DNA from: a virus
DNA length: 64,000 bases
IMG/VR virus record: IMGVR_UViG_3300017917_001946
Coordinates: 1-64,000 of that record
Reading direction: 5' to 3' (one strand)
The position numbers and the translations under genes were made by a program. Each line of letters opens with the position of its first letter. Position 1 is the first letter of the stretch. The notes under the pieces were generated by a model. It did no database searches and was not told the origin of the DNA. It worked only from the letters and a program-made list of their open reading frames with translations. Shown here piece by piece: positions 4,889 through 13,851 of this stretch.

Positions 4889-6823
4889 ATGTCAAGAACT
4901 ATTGATAATCCTTATGAAAATTTTATTGCATTGTCTCGTTATGCAAGATGGATGCCAGAAGATAATCGTCGTGAAACATGGGGAGAAACAGTAGATCGTT
5001 ATTTTGACTTTATTATCAATCATTTAAAAGAAAATAATAACTATACTCCAGATGAAAAAATTGTTAATGAATTAAAAGAAGCCGTTTATAATAGAAATGT
5101 AATGCCATCAATGAGAGCAGTAATGACTGCTGGTGCTGCTTTAGAAAGAGACCATGTTGCAGGATATAACTGCTCATTTGTTCCAGTAGATTCACCTAGA
5201 TCATTTGATGAAACAATGTATATTCTTATGTGTGGAACAGGTGTTGGATTCTCTGTTGAATATAAGTATGTTAATAAACTTCCTGCCGTCCCAGAAACAT
5301 TTGAAAAATCTACAACAGTAATTACAGTTGAAGATTCTAAACAAGGTTGGGCAAAGGCATATAGGGAACTACTAGCATTATTATGGACTGGCCAAGTACC
5401 TTCAATTGATGTAAGCAAACTACGTCCAGCAGGAGCACGTCTTAAAACTATGGGCGGAAGATCTTCAGGCCCACAACCACTGATTAACCTATTTGATTTT
5501 ACAATTGCAAAATTCAAATCAGCGGCAGGTCGTCAGTTAAAACCAATTGAAGCACATGATATTATGTGCAAGATTGGAGAAATTGTTGTAGTTGGTGGAG
5601 TACGTAGATCAGCAATGATTTCTCTTTCAAACATTAATGATATTGAAATGGCTGCCGCAAAATCTGGTAACTGGTGGGAAAATAATTCTCAACGTGCATT
5701 ATCAAATAACTCTGTTGCGTATTCTCGCAAACCAGAGATGGCACAGTTTATAGCAGAATGGAAAAATCTTTATGACTCAAAGTCTGGCGAACGTGGAATC
5801 TATAATGTTGCAGCAGCGCAGGCGCAGGCAGCTAAATATGGTCGTAGAGACCCTGAAATCCATTATGGAACAAACCCATGTTCAGAAATCATTCTCCGTC
5901 CTTATCAGTTTTGTAATCTTTCAGAAGTCGTATTACGTGAAAAGGATACAGTTGAAGATGTATCGAATAAAGTACGCCTTGCAACAATTCTTGGAACTTG
6001 GCAATCGACATTAACAGATTTTAAGTATCTTCGTAAAATTTGGAAAGACAATACAGAAGAAGAAAGACTGCTTGGGGTTTCTTTAACTGGTCAATTTGGA
6101 CATAAGTTCTTTTCAGGAAAACAAGATTTAAAAAAGCTAGAAGCAACACTATCTGGCCTTAGAGAATATGCTAGATCTGTTAACTCAGAAGAGGCAGCAA
6201 AACTTGGCATTCAAGAATCTGCAGCAATTACATGCGTTAAGCCATCTGGTACAGTATCTCAATTAGTTGGAGTTTCTTCTGGAATGCATCCATGGCATTC
6301 TGAATACTATATTAGAACAGTTCGTGGAGACAAAAAAGATCCACTATCTACATTTTTAAAAGAAGTCGGAATTCCAGTAGAAGATGACTTTATGAAACCA
6401 AACGATACATATGTATTTTCATTTCCAGTAAAAGCACCAGAAGGTGCAATTATTAGAAATGATTTAACAGCACTAGATCATTTAAATACCTGGCTTGTTT
6501 ACCAACGTGCATGGTGTGAACACAAGCCTTCAATTACAGTTTCCGTTCGTGAGGAAGAATGGATGGCTGTGGGAGCCTGGGTATGGGAACACTTTGATGA
6601 AGTATCTGGAATTTCATTCCTACCGCATTCAGATCATTCATACAAGCAAGCACCATATCAAGAAGTTTCCGAAGTAGAGTACCTAGACCTTCTTGCAAAA
6701 ATGCCATCAGCCATTCGTTGGGAAGACTTATCTTTTTACGAAACAGAAGATGGAACATCTGGAACACAAACATTAGCATGCACTTCAGATGGCAATTGTG
6801 AAATTGTAGACATTTCTGCTTGA
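4889..6823 (+). CDS. nrdJ: Adenosylcobalamin-dependent (class II) ribonucleotide reductase
   Basis: 644 residues from ATG 4889; an in-frame ATG at 4868 would add MAEKECI, but the GGAG/AAAGAG stretch lies between the two and favours 4889. The enzyme makes deoxyribonucleotides from ribonucleotides. It matches the monomeric RTPR-type layout: C95 (GYNCSF), active-site C331 and E333 (NPCSEI) and C342 (FCNLSE), with the same 2- and 11-residue spacings as the Lactobacillus enzyme, and a C-terminal pair (C-x5-C, LACTSDGNCEI) for re-reduction. GTGVGF and KPSGTVSQL are nucleotide- and phosphate-binding loops. It stands alone and needs host or imported B12. No radical subunit is needed or seen. Confidence 0.93.
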   Translation: MSRTIDNPYENFIALSRYARWMPEDNRRETWGETVDRYFDFIINHLKENNNYTPDEKIVNELKEAVYNRNVMPSMRAVMTAGAALERDHVAGYNCSFVPVDSPRSFDETMYILMCGTGVGFSVEYKYVNKLPAVPETFEKSTTVITVEDSKQGWAKAYRELLALLWTGQVPSIDVSKLRPAGARLKTMGGRSSGPQPLINLFDFTIAKFKSAAGRQLKPIEAHDIMCKIGEIVVVGGVRRSAMISLSNINDIEMAAAKSGNWWENNSQRALSNNSVAYSRKPEMAQFIAEWKNLYDSKSGERGIYNVAAAQAQAAKYGRRDPEIHYGTNPCSEIILRPYQFCNLSEVVLREKDTVEDVSNKVRLATILGTWQSTLTDFKYLRKIWKDNTEEERLLGVSLTGQFGHKFFSGKQDLKKLEATLSGLREYARSVNSEEAAKLGIQESAAITCVKPSGTVSQLVGVSSGMHPWHSEYYIRTVRGDKKDPLSTFLKEVGIPVEDDFMKPNDTYVFSFPVKAPEGAIIRNDLTALDHLNTWLVYQRAWCEHKPSITVSVREEEWMAVGAWVWEHFDEVSGISFLPHSDHSYKQAPYQEVSEVEYLDLLAKMPSAIRWEDLSFYETEDGTSGTQTLACTSDGNCEIVDISA

Positions 6824-6829
6824 TAGGTA

Positions 6830-6878
6830 TATAATATAGATTGGGGTAACTCCCAAAATTCCTGGGTACAATGCCCAG
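6830..6878 (+). promoter_or_regulatory. Promoter -10 and structured leader of the holin-like gene
   Basis: TATAAT at 6830-6835 follows the reductase stop. The leader then holds two GC-capped hairpins, TTGGG/CCCAA (6841-6845 with 6852-6856) and CTGGG/CCCAG (6862-6866 with 6874-6878), just before AGGAGG. The two stems share GGG/CCC sequence and could exchange partners. Confidence 0.5.
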
Positions 6879-6895
6879 AAATAGGAGGATCTAAA

Positions 6896-7126
6896 TTGGC
6901 AACAAAACAAGATCTAAACAATGATGGAAAGGTAACTATGCAAGAAAAAATTCTAGCAGCGTTAGCAAGCTATGGTCGTCACTTTCTAGGTGCAGCCATT
7001 GCTCTTTACATGACTGGAAATACTGACCCAGGAGATTTAGTTAAGGGTGGAATTGCAGCATGTTTGCCAGTTATCCTAAAAGCGCTTAATACAAATGAGC
7101 CAGCTTTTGGATTTACAAAGAAGTAA
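6896..7126 (+). CDS. Holin-like small membrane protein with EF-hand loop
   Basis: 76 residues from a TTG start placed seven bases after AGGAGG. Residues 6-17 (DLNNDGKVTMQE) are a textbook 12-residue EF-hand calcium loop, with D, N, D, K, T, E at positions 1, 3, 5, 7, 9, 12. There follow two hydrophobic segments (about 27-42 LASYGRHFLGAAIALYM and 49-66 LVKGGIAACLPVILKAL) and a basic end. This architecture is common in aquatic phages and is usually annotated as a holin; it would form lesions in the inner membrane to release a muralytic enzyme. Calcium dependence is inferred from the loop only. It has its own promoter and is followed by a terminator. Confidence 0.65.
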   Translation: MATKQDLNNDGKVTMQEKILAALASYGRHFLGAAIALYMTGNTDPGDLVKGGIAACLPVILKALNTNEPAFGFTKK

Positions 7127-7148
7127 AATTTAATAATCAATTAGGATC

Positions 7149-7189
7149 ACTCCTGTGCTAAAATAGGCATAGGAGTTTTCCTATTTTAG
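7149..7189 (+). terminator. Terminator overlapping an alternative hairpin
   Basis: ACTCCTGTGC (7149-7158) pairs with GCATAGGAGT (7167-7176), ten pairs including one G-T, with an 8-nt loop followed by TTTC: a rho-independent terminator after the holin-like gene. An incompatible helix, CTAAAATAGG (7158-7167) with CCTATTTTAG (7180-7189), uses both flanks of the loop and ends at the ribosome binding site of the next gene. It could act as an antiterminator or simply reflect A/T-rich sequence. Confidence 0.65.
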
Positions 7190-7202
7190 GAGATTTTTGC
7201 AA

Positions 7203-7550
7203 ATGGCAGCACAAAAGAATTTCGAAGTAGATCAAAATACAACATTCTCTTTTATTTTAGAATATAAAGACAGTGAAGGTAATCCCATTGATCTAGATGG
7301 TGCTACCGCAAAATTACAAGTAAGAGATACTAAGGGTGGAGCTAAATTAGCATTTACTCTTACATCACCAAATGGCGGAATTATTATTGATGCCCCAAAT
7401 GGTAAACTTACATGTAAAATGACTCCTACACAAACTAATAAATTATTTTTCCCAAAGTCATCATATGATCTCATGATAACCGACTCTAATCTAAACAAGA
7501 CAAAGCTTCTTGAAGGATTTTTGACTTTGAGTAGATCGGTAACCATATAA
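7203..7550 (+). CDS. Appendage or baseplate-type beta-sandwich protein (BppU N-domain-like)
   Basis: 115 residues from ATG 7203, ten bases after GGAG; an in-frame TTG at 7197 is less likely. The sequence has the pattern of the immunoglobulin-like domain at the N-terminus of lactococcal BppU and many phage appendage proteins: a polar N-terminus (FEVDQNTTFSFILEYKDSEG), the IDLDGATAKLQVRD strand pair and a repeating beta layout. Such domains anchor fibres to the tail or head. It opens the fibre block and is coupled (TAATG) to the next gene. Confidence 0.65.
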   Translation: MAAQKNFEVDQNTTFSFILEYKDSEGNPIDLDGATAKLQVRDTKGGAKLAFTLTSPNGGIIIDAPNGKLTCKMTPTQTNKLFFPKSSYDLMITDSNLNKTKLLEGFLTLSRSVTI

Positions 7551-7987
7551 TGGCAGAAACAGTAGTAGTAACCGAAAATATAAATAAAGTAGTAGTATCA
7601 TCTACTGGAACACAAGGTCCACGAGGAAGAACTATCCTTAATGGCAATGGTGCTCCAGCAGACAACCTTGGAATAGAAGGAGACTTCTATTATGATAAAG
7701 ATACTACTAGATTTTATGGCCCAAAACTACAAGAAACTACATGGGCTGGTGCTACAAATTATTTATTGAGCACAATGACCCTCACATATCCATTTTCTAT
7801 AGGTCAAGTCGTTAATGCTGGTACATATTATTATGTTGAAATTCAGCATAATATGGGATATCACCCAAACGTAACAGTACAAAATAGCGCAGGAGACGTA
7901 TTAGAGACAGGAATAGACTATAATAGTATTAATAAAATTACACTGTTAATGGCACAGCCGTTCGGTGGGACAGCGTACCTGTCTTAA
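7550..7987 (+). CDS. Short fibre protein with collagen-like N-terminal motif
   Basis: 145 residues, start overlapping the previous stop. The N-terminal third includes GTQGPRG and the GIEGDFYYDKDTTRFYGPK module that recurs in phage fibre stems. The C-terminal 80 residues form a compact beta domain (VNAGTYYYVEIQHNMGYHPNVTVQNSAGDVL) similar to the C-terminus of the next fibre protein. It is probably a short fibre or a fibre adaptor. Exact attachment unknown. Confidence 0.6.
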   Translation: MAETVVVTENINKVVVSSTGTQGPRGRTILNGNGAPADNLGIEGDFYYDKDTTRFYGPKLQETTWAGATNYLLSTMTLTYPFSIGQVVNAGTYYYVEIQHNMGYHPNVTVQNSAGDVLETGIDYNSINKITLLMAQPFGGTAYLS

Positions 7988-8000
7988 GGAGATATAGAAC

Positions 8001-9734
8001 ATGGCAAGATTATTTGTAACTGACATTAATCTGAATAAGAATGAACTTCAGAATGCCAGAATTCAAGGACTTTCATCTGCACCACTTAACCCAGTTAATG
8101 GTCAGATTTATTACAATACATCTGAAAACAAGATGTACTACTACAATGGACTGGCGGCACCAGATGGTCCATGGGTTTCAATGTCTGGATCAGACGAAGT
8201 TATCCAAGATGTACTTAATGACACAATAATTGCTGGCTATGGTATTACAAAAACATACGGCGATCCAGCCAATACTCTAACTCTTGAGATAGATACAACA
8301 GAAACAGCAGATCTGACAACTGCTCAAACTTTAACAAACAAAACAATTGGTTCTGGTGGATTAAAGTTTAATGATACTGGTACTGATAGCACAATTTATT
8401 CAGGCGGAGCAGACTTAACAGTATATGCAAGTAATAATTTATATCTAAATACCGTAACTGGAGACGTAGTTCTTCAACCAGACGGCATTGCAAGTGTTTT
8501 TGGTGACAGAATTGTTACAGAGAATGCTAGCCAAACAGTAACAAATAAAACAGTTGGAGACACATTATATTTTAATAATGGAACTGCTGCTGGAAACATT
8601 TCTCATTCTGGTTCAGATTTAACAATTAATGCATCAGATGATTTAACTCTTAATACAGAAACTGGAAACATCAGTTTAACTCCAGATGGAAATGCAAATG
8701 TTAACGGTGACGTAATTGTTACAGAGCAAGCAGCTCAAACTCTTACAAATAAGACTTTAACATCTCCAGTAGTAACAGACCTACACTTAAATGATTCAGC
8801 AATCACATTTGAAGGATCAACTGCAGATGATTATGAAACAACTCTTCAAGTTACAAATCCTAGCGCAGATAGAGAAATTACTCTTCCAGATGCAACAGGT
8901 ACAGTAGCTCTTGTAGAGAATAAGCTACATGATTTTGCTCTTGCAACACAATCAGTAGATTTAAATAATCAAAAGATTGTAAATCTTGCAGAACCAGTAG
9001 ATCCACAAGATGCTGCTACTAAATACTATGTAGATTCAGCAGTTGCTGGATTAACATGGAAGAGAGCGGTACACCTAGCTTCTTCATCAAATATTGATCT
9101 TTCAACAGATCTAATTGGTGTTGTAATTGATGGACATGATCCACTATCTTTATCAGATGTTGGATATAGAATTCTTTTAACTGGTCAGACAACTACATCT
9201 GAAAATGGTATCTATGAACTAGCTAACTCAGGCGGAGTTTTAGTAGCTAATAGAACTACAGATGCAGATACTGTAGCAGAACTAAAGGGTGCAGCAGTAT
9301 TCGTAATGGAAGGTGCCTCATATGGTGCCACATCATGGGTACAAGCAAATCACTACCTAACAGATCTATCTGGTCAGACATGGGAGCAATTTGCTGGTGC
9401 ATCTGACTATACAGCAGGCGCTGGTCTTGTAGCTGATGGTAATGTATTTAATGTAGGACAAGGTCTTGGTATCAGTGTAACAGCAAACGAAGTTGCAATT
9501 GATACAGCAGTAACGGCTAGAAAGTATTCTGCTACAATTGGAAACGGTTCAGCCACATCTTATACAATAACACACGGACTAAATAATCAGTTTGTTGTTA
9601 CTCAAGTTTATCAAAATAGTTCACCATTTGCTCTTGTAGAAACAGATGTTGAATTAACGTCACCAACTCAAGTGACAATTAGATTTGCAGTAGCTCCAAC
9701 AACGGATCAATATATAGTAAATATCATCGGATAG
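8001..9734 (+). CDS. Tail fibre protein with repeated TNKT motifs
   Basis: 577 residues behind AAGGAGATA. The N-terminus has the fibre module GQIYYNTSENKMYYYNG. The shaft includes three 'QTLTNKT' repeats at about residues 110, 180 and 246 that mark trimeric beta-fibre segments. A segment around 340-430 (LNNQKIVNLAEPVDPQDAATKYYVDS, then ILLTGQTTTSENGIYEL) is typical of large phage fibres. The C-terminal tip is a beta domain ending YIVNIIG. It presumably contacts the host surface; the receptor is unknown. Confidence 0.75.
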   Translation: MARLFVTDINLNKNELQNARIQGLSSAPLNPVNGQIYYNTSENKMYYYNGLAAPDGPWVSMSGSDEVIQDVLNDTIIAGYGITKTYGDPANTLTLEIDTTETADLTTAQTLTNKTIGSGGLKFNDTGTDSTIYSGGADLTVYASNNLYLNTVTGDVVLQPDGIASVFGDRIVTENASQTVTNKTVGDTLYFNNGTAAGNISHSGSDLTINASDDLTLNTETGNISLTPDGNANVNGDVIVTEQAAQTLTNKTLTSPVVTDLHLNDSAITFEGSTADDYETTLQVTNPSADREITLPDATGTVALVENKLHDFALATQSVDLNNQKIVNLAEPVDPQDAATKYYVDSAVAGLTWKRAVHLASSSNIDLSTDLIGVVIDGHDPLSLSDVGYRILLTGQTTTSENGIYELANSGGVLVANRTTDADTVAELKGAAVFVMEGASYGATSWVQANHYLTDLSGQTWEQFAGASDYTAGAGLVADGNVFNVGQGLGISVTANEVAIDTAVTARKYSATIGNGSATSYTITHGLNNQFVVTQVYQNSSPFALVETDVELTSPTQVTIRFAVAPTTDQYIVNIIG

Positions 9735-9743
9735 GGGTTTTAA

Positions 9744-9998
9744 ATGTCTGTAAAAAGATTAGTCCCCTTACATGCAGTAGTACTTGAATCTGATCCAGAG
9801 ACAGGCCGCATTGGCGATATATATTATAATAGCGTATCTGAACAATTAAAATATTTTGACGGAACAGAATGGAATCCAGTCGGTTCAGGAGCAATTACAG
9901 GGCTTTTAGATCATATTCATACTTATGATGGCGCAGTATTCTCAGTAGAATCTATTGAGGTTCCTGCTGCTGGAGAAATAGATGGCGGTACACCATAA
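9744..9998 (+). CDS. Small fibre-module protein
   Basis: 84 residues. It consists mainly of the short beta module TGRIGDIYYNSVSEQLKYFDGTEW that also appears at the N-terminus of larger fibre proteins in this cluster (8001 and 14251 genes), plus a hydrophilic tail. Its stop overlaps the ATG of the next fibre gene, so the two are coupled. It may be an adaptor or capping piece, or a split-off N-terminal module. Function inferred from context only. Confidence 0.55.
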   Translation: MSVKRLVPLHAVVLESDPETGRIGDIYYNSVSEQLKYFDGTEWNPVGSGAITGLLDHIHTYDGAVFSVESIEVPAAGEIDGGTP

Positions 9999-11944
9999 TG
10001 GCAGTTACAATAAGAGTAAGAAGAGGAACTGCTACACAATGGGCAGCACGTACAACACCATTATTAACTGGTGAATTTGGATACGATACAACAAATAAAA
10101 TTATTAAAATTGGTGATGGTACCAGTTTATGGAGTATTTTACAGCCAATAAATTCAGTCAACACAACAGAAATTGGCGAAATTGCACAAGATGCAATTTA
10201 TGATGCATTAACAAACTTTATAGGAATAGGAAACAATATTACTGTTTCTTATAACGATGCAGATAACTATATTGTTTTAGATACTGGCCCAAGCGTTGTT
10301 CTTCAGGCAGATTTAACAAATGCAATAAATGGTGCAAATGATTATACAGATATTGCAATTGCAAGTTTTGGCGATACTGTAGAAAATGGTTATATACCAA
10401 TTGGAGAAAAGGCAAATGCAGGAGGAGTAGCTTCACTTGGATTAGACGGTTATGTTCCAGACTCACAAATATCTCCAGACATAGCAAGAGATTCAGAAAT
10501 TATAACTAGTTATAATGATTTAACAGATAAGCCAGCAATTGCTCTAGGTGCAGTTCAATGGACTGCAAATCATTATCAATTAGAAGGTGGAGCAAATACT
10601 AGATATCTTGCAGGAGATATTGTTTGGGATGGCGGAAACATATATGTGGCTAATTTTGATAATGAAAGTCTTCCAACAACAAATACACAATACTGGTCAT
10701 TGGTTGGTCCAGGAAAAAGATTAAATATAGACGGTAGAGATATCCCTAACGTTATTTGGGACAATATCTTACAAAAGCCAACACTATTTGATGGAGACTA
10801 CAATACTTTAACAAATAAACCAACAATTCCATCAGATGTTTCAGATTTAACAGATTCAACTAGCCTTTTAGTTCCATTTAACTCTCCAACATTTACAGGT
10901 ACTGTAACTACATCAGATTTAATAATTAATGGAGATGTTACTATAAATGGAGGAGACTTTTTAGCATCCGCCACACAGATAGTTATTGAAGATAGTTTAC
11001 TTCAATTAGGACATACAAATCCAGCGAATACTGTGGATCTTGGAATTGTTGTTTCATATAACGATGGTGCCCAAAAGCATGCTGGTTTTGTTAAAGATGC
11101 ATCTGATTCAAAATGGAAACTTTTTAAAGATGTAGAAACTGAACCAACAACTACAGTAGATTTTACAGAAGCATTGCTAGACGATTTACAATTAAACGAT
11201 TTATCTGTAGCTTCTGCAACAATTGGAGATGTTTCTAATACAGAGATACAATATCTTAATGGCGTAACAGATTTAATTCAAACACAGCTAGATGCTAAAT
11301 TAGGAACAGATGCTGCTGGAATTATTTATCTTGGTAAAATAGAAGCAGGTCTTACATATTTAACACAGAGTAGTGCTTCTTCAACTTATCAATCAATTGT
11401 GCCTGGAGTTTCAAGTACTGAAATAGGATACTTATCTGATGTCACATCAAATATTCAAAATCAAATAAATAATATTTCTTTAACACCTGGACCAACAGGT
11501 CCATCTGGTCCGTCAGGGCCAACTGGTGCAACAGGACCAACAGGGCCAACTGGTCCAATAGGACCAACAGGACCAACTGGACCAATATCAGGATCTGCAA
11601 ATCAAGTTATATATAAAAATTCAATAAATGAACCAACAGGATCTGCAAACCTAACATTTGACGGAAATAGCCTCTCTGTTTCTGGATATTTTAGATCTAA
11701 TAATTCTTCTGGCGATGAAGGTGGAGAAATATTCTTAAGTAAATCAGTTACCAATACCACTTTAAATAATGGCGTAACTATTGATGTATATCAAGACAAG
11801 CTTCGCTTTTTTGAACAGGGTGGAACTGCAAGAGGATATTATATAGACATTTCTCAAGGTGGCGGAGGAGCTTCAACAAACCTTGCATCTGGAGGCGGAG
11901 GATCAACAGGGGCTGACATTATGAATATCATGGAAGCATGGTAA
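9998..11944 (+). CDS. Tail fibre with collagen-like segment
   Basis: 648 residues. Residues 1-50 ([21 protein letters not shown], then [17 protein letters not shown]) match the N-terminal domain of phage receptor-binding fibres such as the Bordetella phage tropism determinant family. A long beta shaft follows ([21 protein letters not shown]). Residues about 490-530 are Gly-Pro-Thr/Ser collagen-like triplets, and the protein ends in a Gly-rich loop and [10 protein letters not shown]. It is likely trimeric. No retroelement or template repeat is present to suggest targeted diversification. Confidence 0.75.
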   Translation: MAVTIRVRRGTATQWAARTTPLLTGEFGYDTTNKIIKIGDGTSLWSILQPINSVNTTEIGEIAQDAIYDALTNFIGIGNNITVSYNDADNYIVLDTGPSVVLQADLTNAINGANDYTDIAIASFGDTVENGYIPIGEKANAGGVASLGLDGYVPDSQISPDIARDSEIITSYNDLTDKPAIALGAVQWTANHYQLEGGANTRYLAGDIVWDGGNIYVANFDNESLPTTNTQYWSLVGPGKRLNIDGRDIPNVIWDNILQKPTLFDGDYNTLTNKPTIPSDVSDLTDSTSLLVPFNSPTFTGTVTTSDLIINGDVTINGGDFLASATQIVIEDSLLQLGHTNPANTVDLGIVVSYNDGAQKHAGFVKDASDSKWKLFKDVETEPTTTVDFTEALLDDLQLNDLSVASATIGDVSNTEIQYLNGVTDLIQTQLDAKLGTDAAGIIYLGKIEAGLTYLTQSSASSTYQSIVPGVSSTEIGYLSDVTSNIQNQINNISLTPGPTGPSGPSGPTGATGPTGPTGPIGPTGPTGPISGSANQVIYKNSINEPTGSANLTFDGNSLSVSGYFRSNNSSGDEGGEIFLSKSVTNTTLNNGVTIDVYQDKLRFFEQGGTARGYYIDISQGGGGASTNLASGGGGSTGADIMNIMEAW

Positions 11945-11948
11945 TCTA

Positions 11949-11963
11949 GGTATAAAATATACC
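11949..11963. repeat. GGTATA palindrome before the decoration-type gene
   Basis: A perfect inverted repeat GGTATA-AAA-TATACC lies 26 bases upstream of ATG 11989. It overlaps a TATAAA sequence that could serve as a -10 box, so it may be an operator or an internal late promoter element. No clear -35 is present. Confidence 0.35.
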
Positions 11964-11988
11964 ATAACTCGAAATAATAGGAGAAAAA

Positions 11989-12318
11989 ATGGCAACAATA
12001 TCAAAACTACTAGCAAGAACAACTCTTACAACTACAAATACTACCGTGTTGTATACAGTTCCTTCTGCAACAACAACAATACTTACAAATATAATTATAA
12101 GTAATATTACTGCATCAGCAGCATCATTTAACCTTACATTTCCAGACGCTACTGGAACTCAGGTAGCATTTGCTACATCTGTATCTGTTCCAGCAAACAG
12201 CATAGCGTCATTTGATTTGAAACAGGCACTTGGTGGATCTGGAACTCAAACAGTAATAGGATGGGCATCTGCTAACTCTGCATTAACAGCACATCTAAGC
12301 GGAGTTGAAATATCATAA
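11989..12318 (+). CDS. Small beta-sandwich virion protein (paralog of the 17810 and 20060 genes)
   Basis: 109 residues behind a good GGAG site. It is rich in threonine, alanine and valine with regular beta alternation: ILTNIIISNITASAASFNL, then VSVPANSIASFDL. The same pattern (TNII/NNLIISNI followed by small residues and VxVPxGxS/Axxxxxxx) is present in the products of 17810-18169 and 20060-20392. The family is widespread in marine and freshwater phages as a small virion protein, probably a trimeric decoration or fibre-associated sandwich. Confidence 0.6.
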   Translation: MATISKLLARTTLTTTNTTVLYTVPSATTTILTNIIISNITASAASFNLTFPDATGTQVAFATSVSVPANSIASFDLKQALGGSGTQTVIGWASANSALTAHLSGVEIS

Positions 12319-12319
12319 A

Positions 12320-12700
12320 ATGGCATATAGCACATTTCCAGCAACTTCTTCAATTATAAAGTCAGTTCAAAGAGGCTCAGCGGCTTCTGCTGGAAACGTA
12401 ACTATATCTGCAGTAGATATATCTAAATCTTTTGTAAATTCATTTTCAACAGGTTCTACTGGAAGCATATCAACAAATAGCAGTACATCTGGAACCTATA
12501 CTCCATCTGGAGGAAATATAGGACAATACTCTCAATCTTTTAACCCAGGAAGCGGATCTTATCCAAACTTAGTAGGAACTAGAAGCTTTAGCGGAGGATC
12601 TACATCATTAGTTTCATCAGCATATGGAGCATATCTAGTAAACTCTACTACAATAACCGTCACAGGTTCTTGCCGCTGGGAAGTTGTGGAGTATGCATAA
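12320..12700 (+). CDS. Tandem paralog 1 of 4: IKSVQRG-type virion protein
   Basis: 126 residues from ATG 12320, immediately after the previous stop. The shared family pattern is IKSVQRGSAASAGNVTI near the N-terminus, SFVNSFSTG, a Gly/Ser-rich middle, GTRSFSGGSTSL, YGAYLVNSTTITVTG and a conserved end RWEVVEYA. This is a small all-beta protein met in many phage structural clusters. Copy 1 has the most divergent middle (GQYSQSFNPGSG). It is coupled by TAATG to copy 2. Confidence 0.65.
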   Translation: MAYSTFPATSSIIKSVQRGSAASAGNVTISAVDISKSFVNSFSTGSTGSISTNSSTSGTYTPSGGNIGQYSQSFNPGSGSYPNLVGTRSFSGGSTSLVSSAYGAYLVNSTTITVTGSCRWEVVEYA

Positions 12701-13077
12701 TGGGATCTAGAATTTATCCATCTACAGCTTCTCCAATTAAATCAGTTCAAAGAGGTACGGCAGCATCTGCAGGAAATATTACCATTTCATCAGTTAATAC
12801 AAATAAAGCATTTGTTACATCTTTTTCAACTGGTGCAGCAGGAACAGTAGCTGGATCTGCAAATACATCTGGAACATATACTCCAAGCGGTGGCTCAGTT
12901 GGAGCACCTGGAGGAAACCTTAATACGTCTGGATCTTTTCCAACTTATTCTGGAACACGAAGCCTTTCTGGCGGATCAACATCTTTAATAGCTGCAAAGT
13001 ACGGCGCATATTTAGTAAATGCTACTACAATAACAGTAACTGGTGCATGCAGCTGGCAAGTTGTGGAGTATCTATAA
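12700..13077 (+). CDS. Tandem paralog 2 of 4: IKSVQRG-type virion protein
   Basis: 125 residues; ATG 12700 overlaps the previous TAA. It is collinear with the neighbouring copies (IKSVQRGTAASAGNITI, SFSTGAAGTVAG, GTRSLSGGSTSL, CSWQVVEYL). An upstream in-frame ATG inside the preceding gene is rejected because alignment of the four copies begins at this ATG. Variation between copies concentrates in the Gly/Ser-rich middle. Confidence 0.65.
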   Translation: MGSRIYPSTASPIKSVQRGTAASAGNITISSVNTNKAFVTSFSTGAAGTVAGSANTSGTYTPSGGSVGAPGGNLNTSGSFPTYSGTRSLSGGSTSLIAAKYGAYLVNATTITVTGACSWQVVEYL

Positions 13078-13463
13078 TGGCAACTTCTTTATTTCCAGAA
13101 AGTATTTCTACAATTAAATCTATTCAGAGAGGCTCTACAGCAGGTGCAGGAAACGTAACAATTAGTTCAATAGATACAAATAAATCTTTTATTAGATCTT
13201 TTTCAACGTCTTCCGCTGGTTCAGCCCAACTTGTTGGTAACGAATCTGGAACATTAAATCCATCTGGTGGAAGCATTGTTGGACCAGGTGGTGGAGGTGG
13301 AGCAGTATCTGGCGGAGGAACATTTGCTAACTATGCTGGAACTAGATCTTTTAGCGGAGGAACAACAGCAGTTACAGTTCAAGAATATGGTGCATATATA
13401 GTAAACTCCACAACAATAACAGCAACAGGAGCTTGTCGCTGGGAAGTGGTGGAATACTCATAA
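13077..13463 (+). CDS. Tandem paralog 3 of 4: IKSVQRG-type virion protein
   Basis: 128 residues, start overlapping the previous stop. It shares IKSIQRGSTAGAGNVTI, SFIRSFSTSS, GTRSFSGGTTAVTV and CRWEVVEYS with its neighbours, but has an enlarged glycine loop (GGGGGAVSGGGTF). It probably occupies an equivalent position in the same oligomer or in an alternative fibre tip. Confidence 0.65.
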   Translation: MATSLFPESISTIKSIQRGSTAGAGNVTISSIDTNKSFIRSFSTSSAGSAQLVGNESGTLNPSGGSIVGPGGGGGAVSGGGTFANYAGTRSFSGGTTAVTVQEYGAYIVNSTTITATGACRWEVVEYS

Positions 13464-13840
13464 TGACTATTAGAGTTTACCCTGCAGTTTCTTCTGGAAT
13501 TAAATCAATGCAAAGGGGTTCTGCTGCGTCTGCTGGAGCCATAACAATCTCATCTGTAGATACAACAAAATCTTTTGTTACATCTTTTTCTACTGGATCA
13601 GCTGGAACAGTTGCAACCAACAGTTCAGAAAGCGGTACATTGACTCCTTCAGGTGGTTCTGTTGCTACAGCCTCTAATGGAGCAATGGGTGGAGGTTCAT
13701 TTCCAAACTTTATTGGAACAAGAAGTTTATCTGGCGGATCTACTTCTTTAACATCAGCAGAGTATGGAGTAACATTAACAAATTCAACAACATTGACAGC
13801 AACAGGTGCTTGTCGATGGCAGGTAGTAGAATATTACTAA
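13463..13840 (+). CDS. Tandem paralog 4 of 4: IKSVQRG-type virion protein
   Basis: 125 residues, start overlapping the previous stop. It keeps the frame of the family (IKSMQRGSAASAGAITI, SFVTSFSTGSAGTV, GTRSLSGGSTSL, YGVTLTNSTTLTATG, CRWQVVEYY). Copy 4 is followed by a fresh ribosome binding site for an unrelated gene, so the array ends here. Confidence 0.65.
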   Translation: MTIRVYPAVSSGIKSMQRGSAASAGAITISSVDTTKSFVTSFSTGSAGTVATNSSESGTLTPSGGSVATASNGAMGGGSFPNFIGTRSLSGGSTSLTSAEYGVTLTNSTTLTATGACRWQVVEYY

Positions 13841-13851
13841 AAGGAGAAAAA

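Noticed and set aside
11480-11590. Short GGACCAACAGG-type tandem repeats, also at 28960-29090 and 29240-29520, that look like a CRISPR or minisatellite
   Set aside because: The unit is nine bases and encodes Gly-Pro-Thr triplets in frame. There are no spacers, and the repeats are collagen-like coding sequence.
9998-11944. Possible diversity-generating retroelement target in the tropism-determinant-like fibre
   Set aside because: There is no reverse transcriptase gene and no repeated template/variable pair in the window, and the C-terminus is a Gly-rich loop rather than a C-type lectin.
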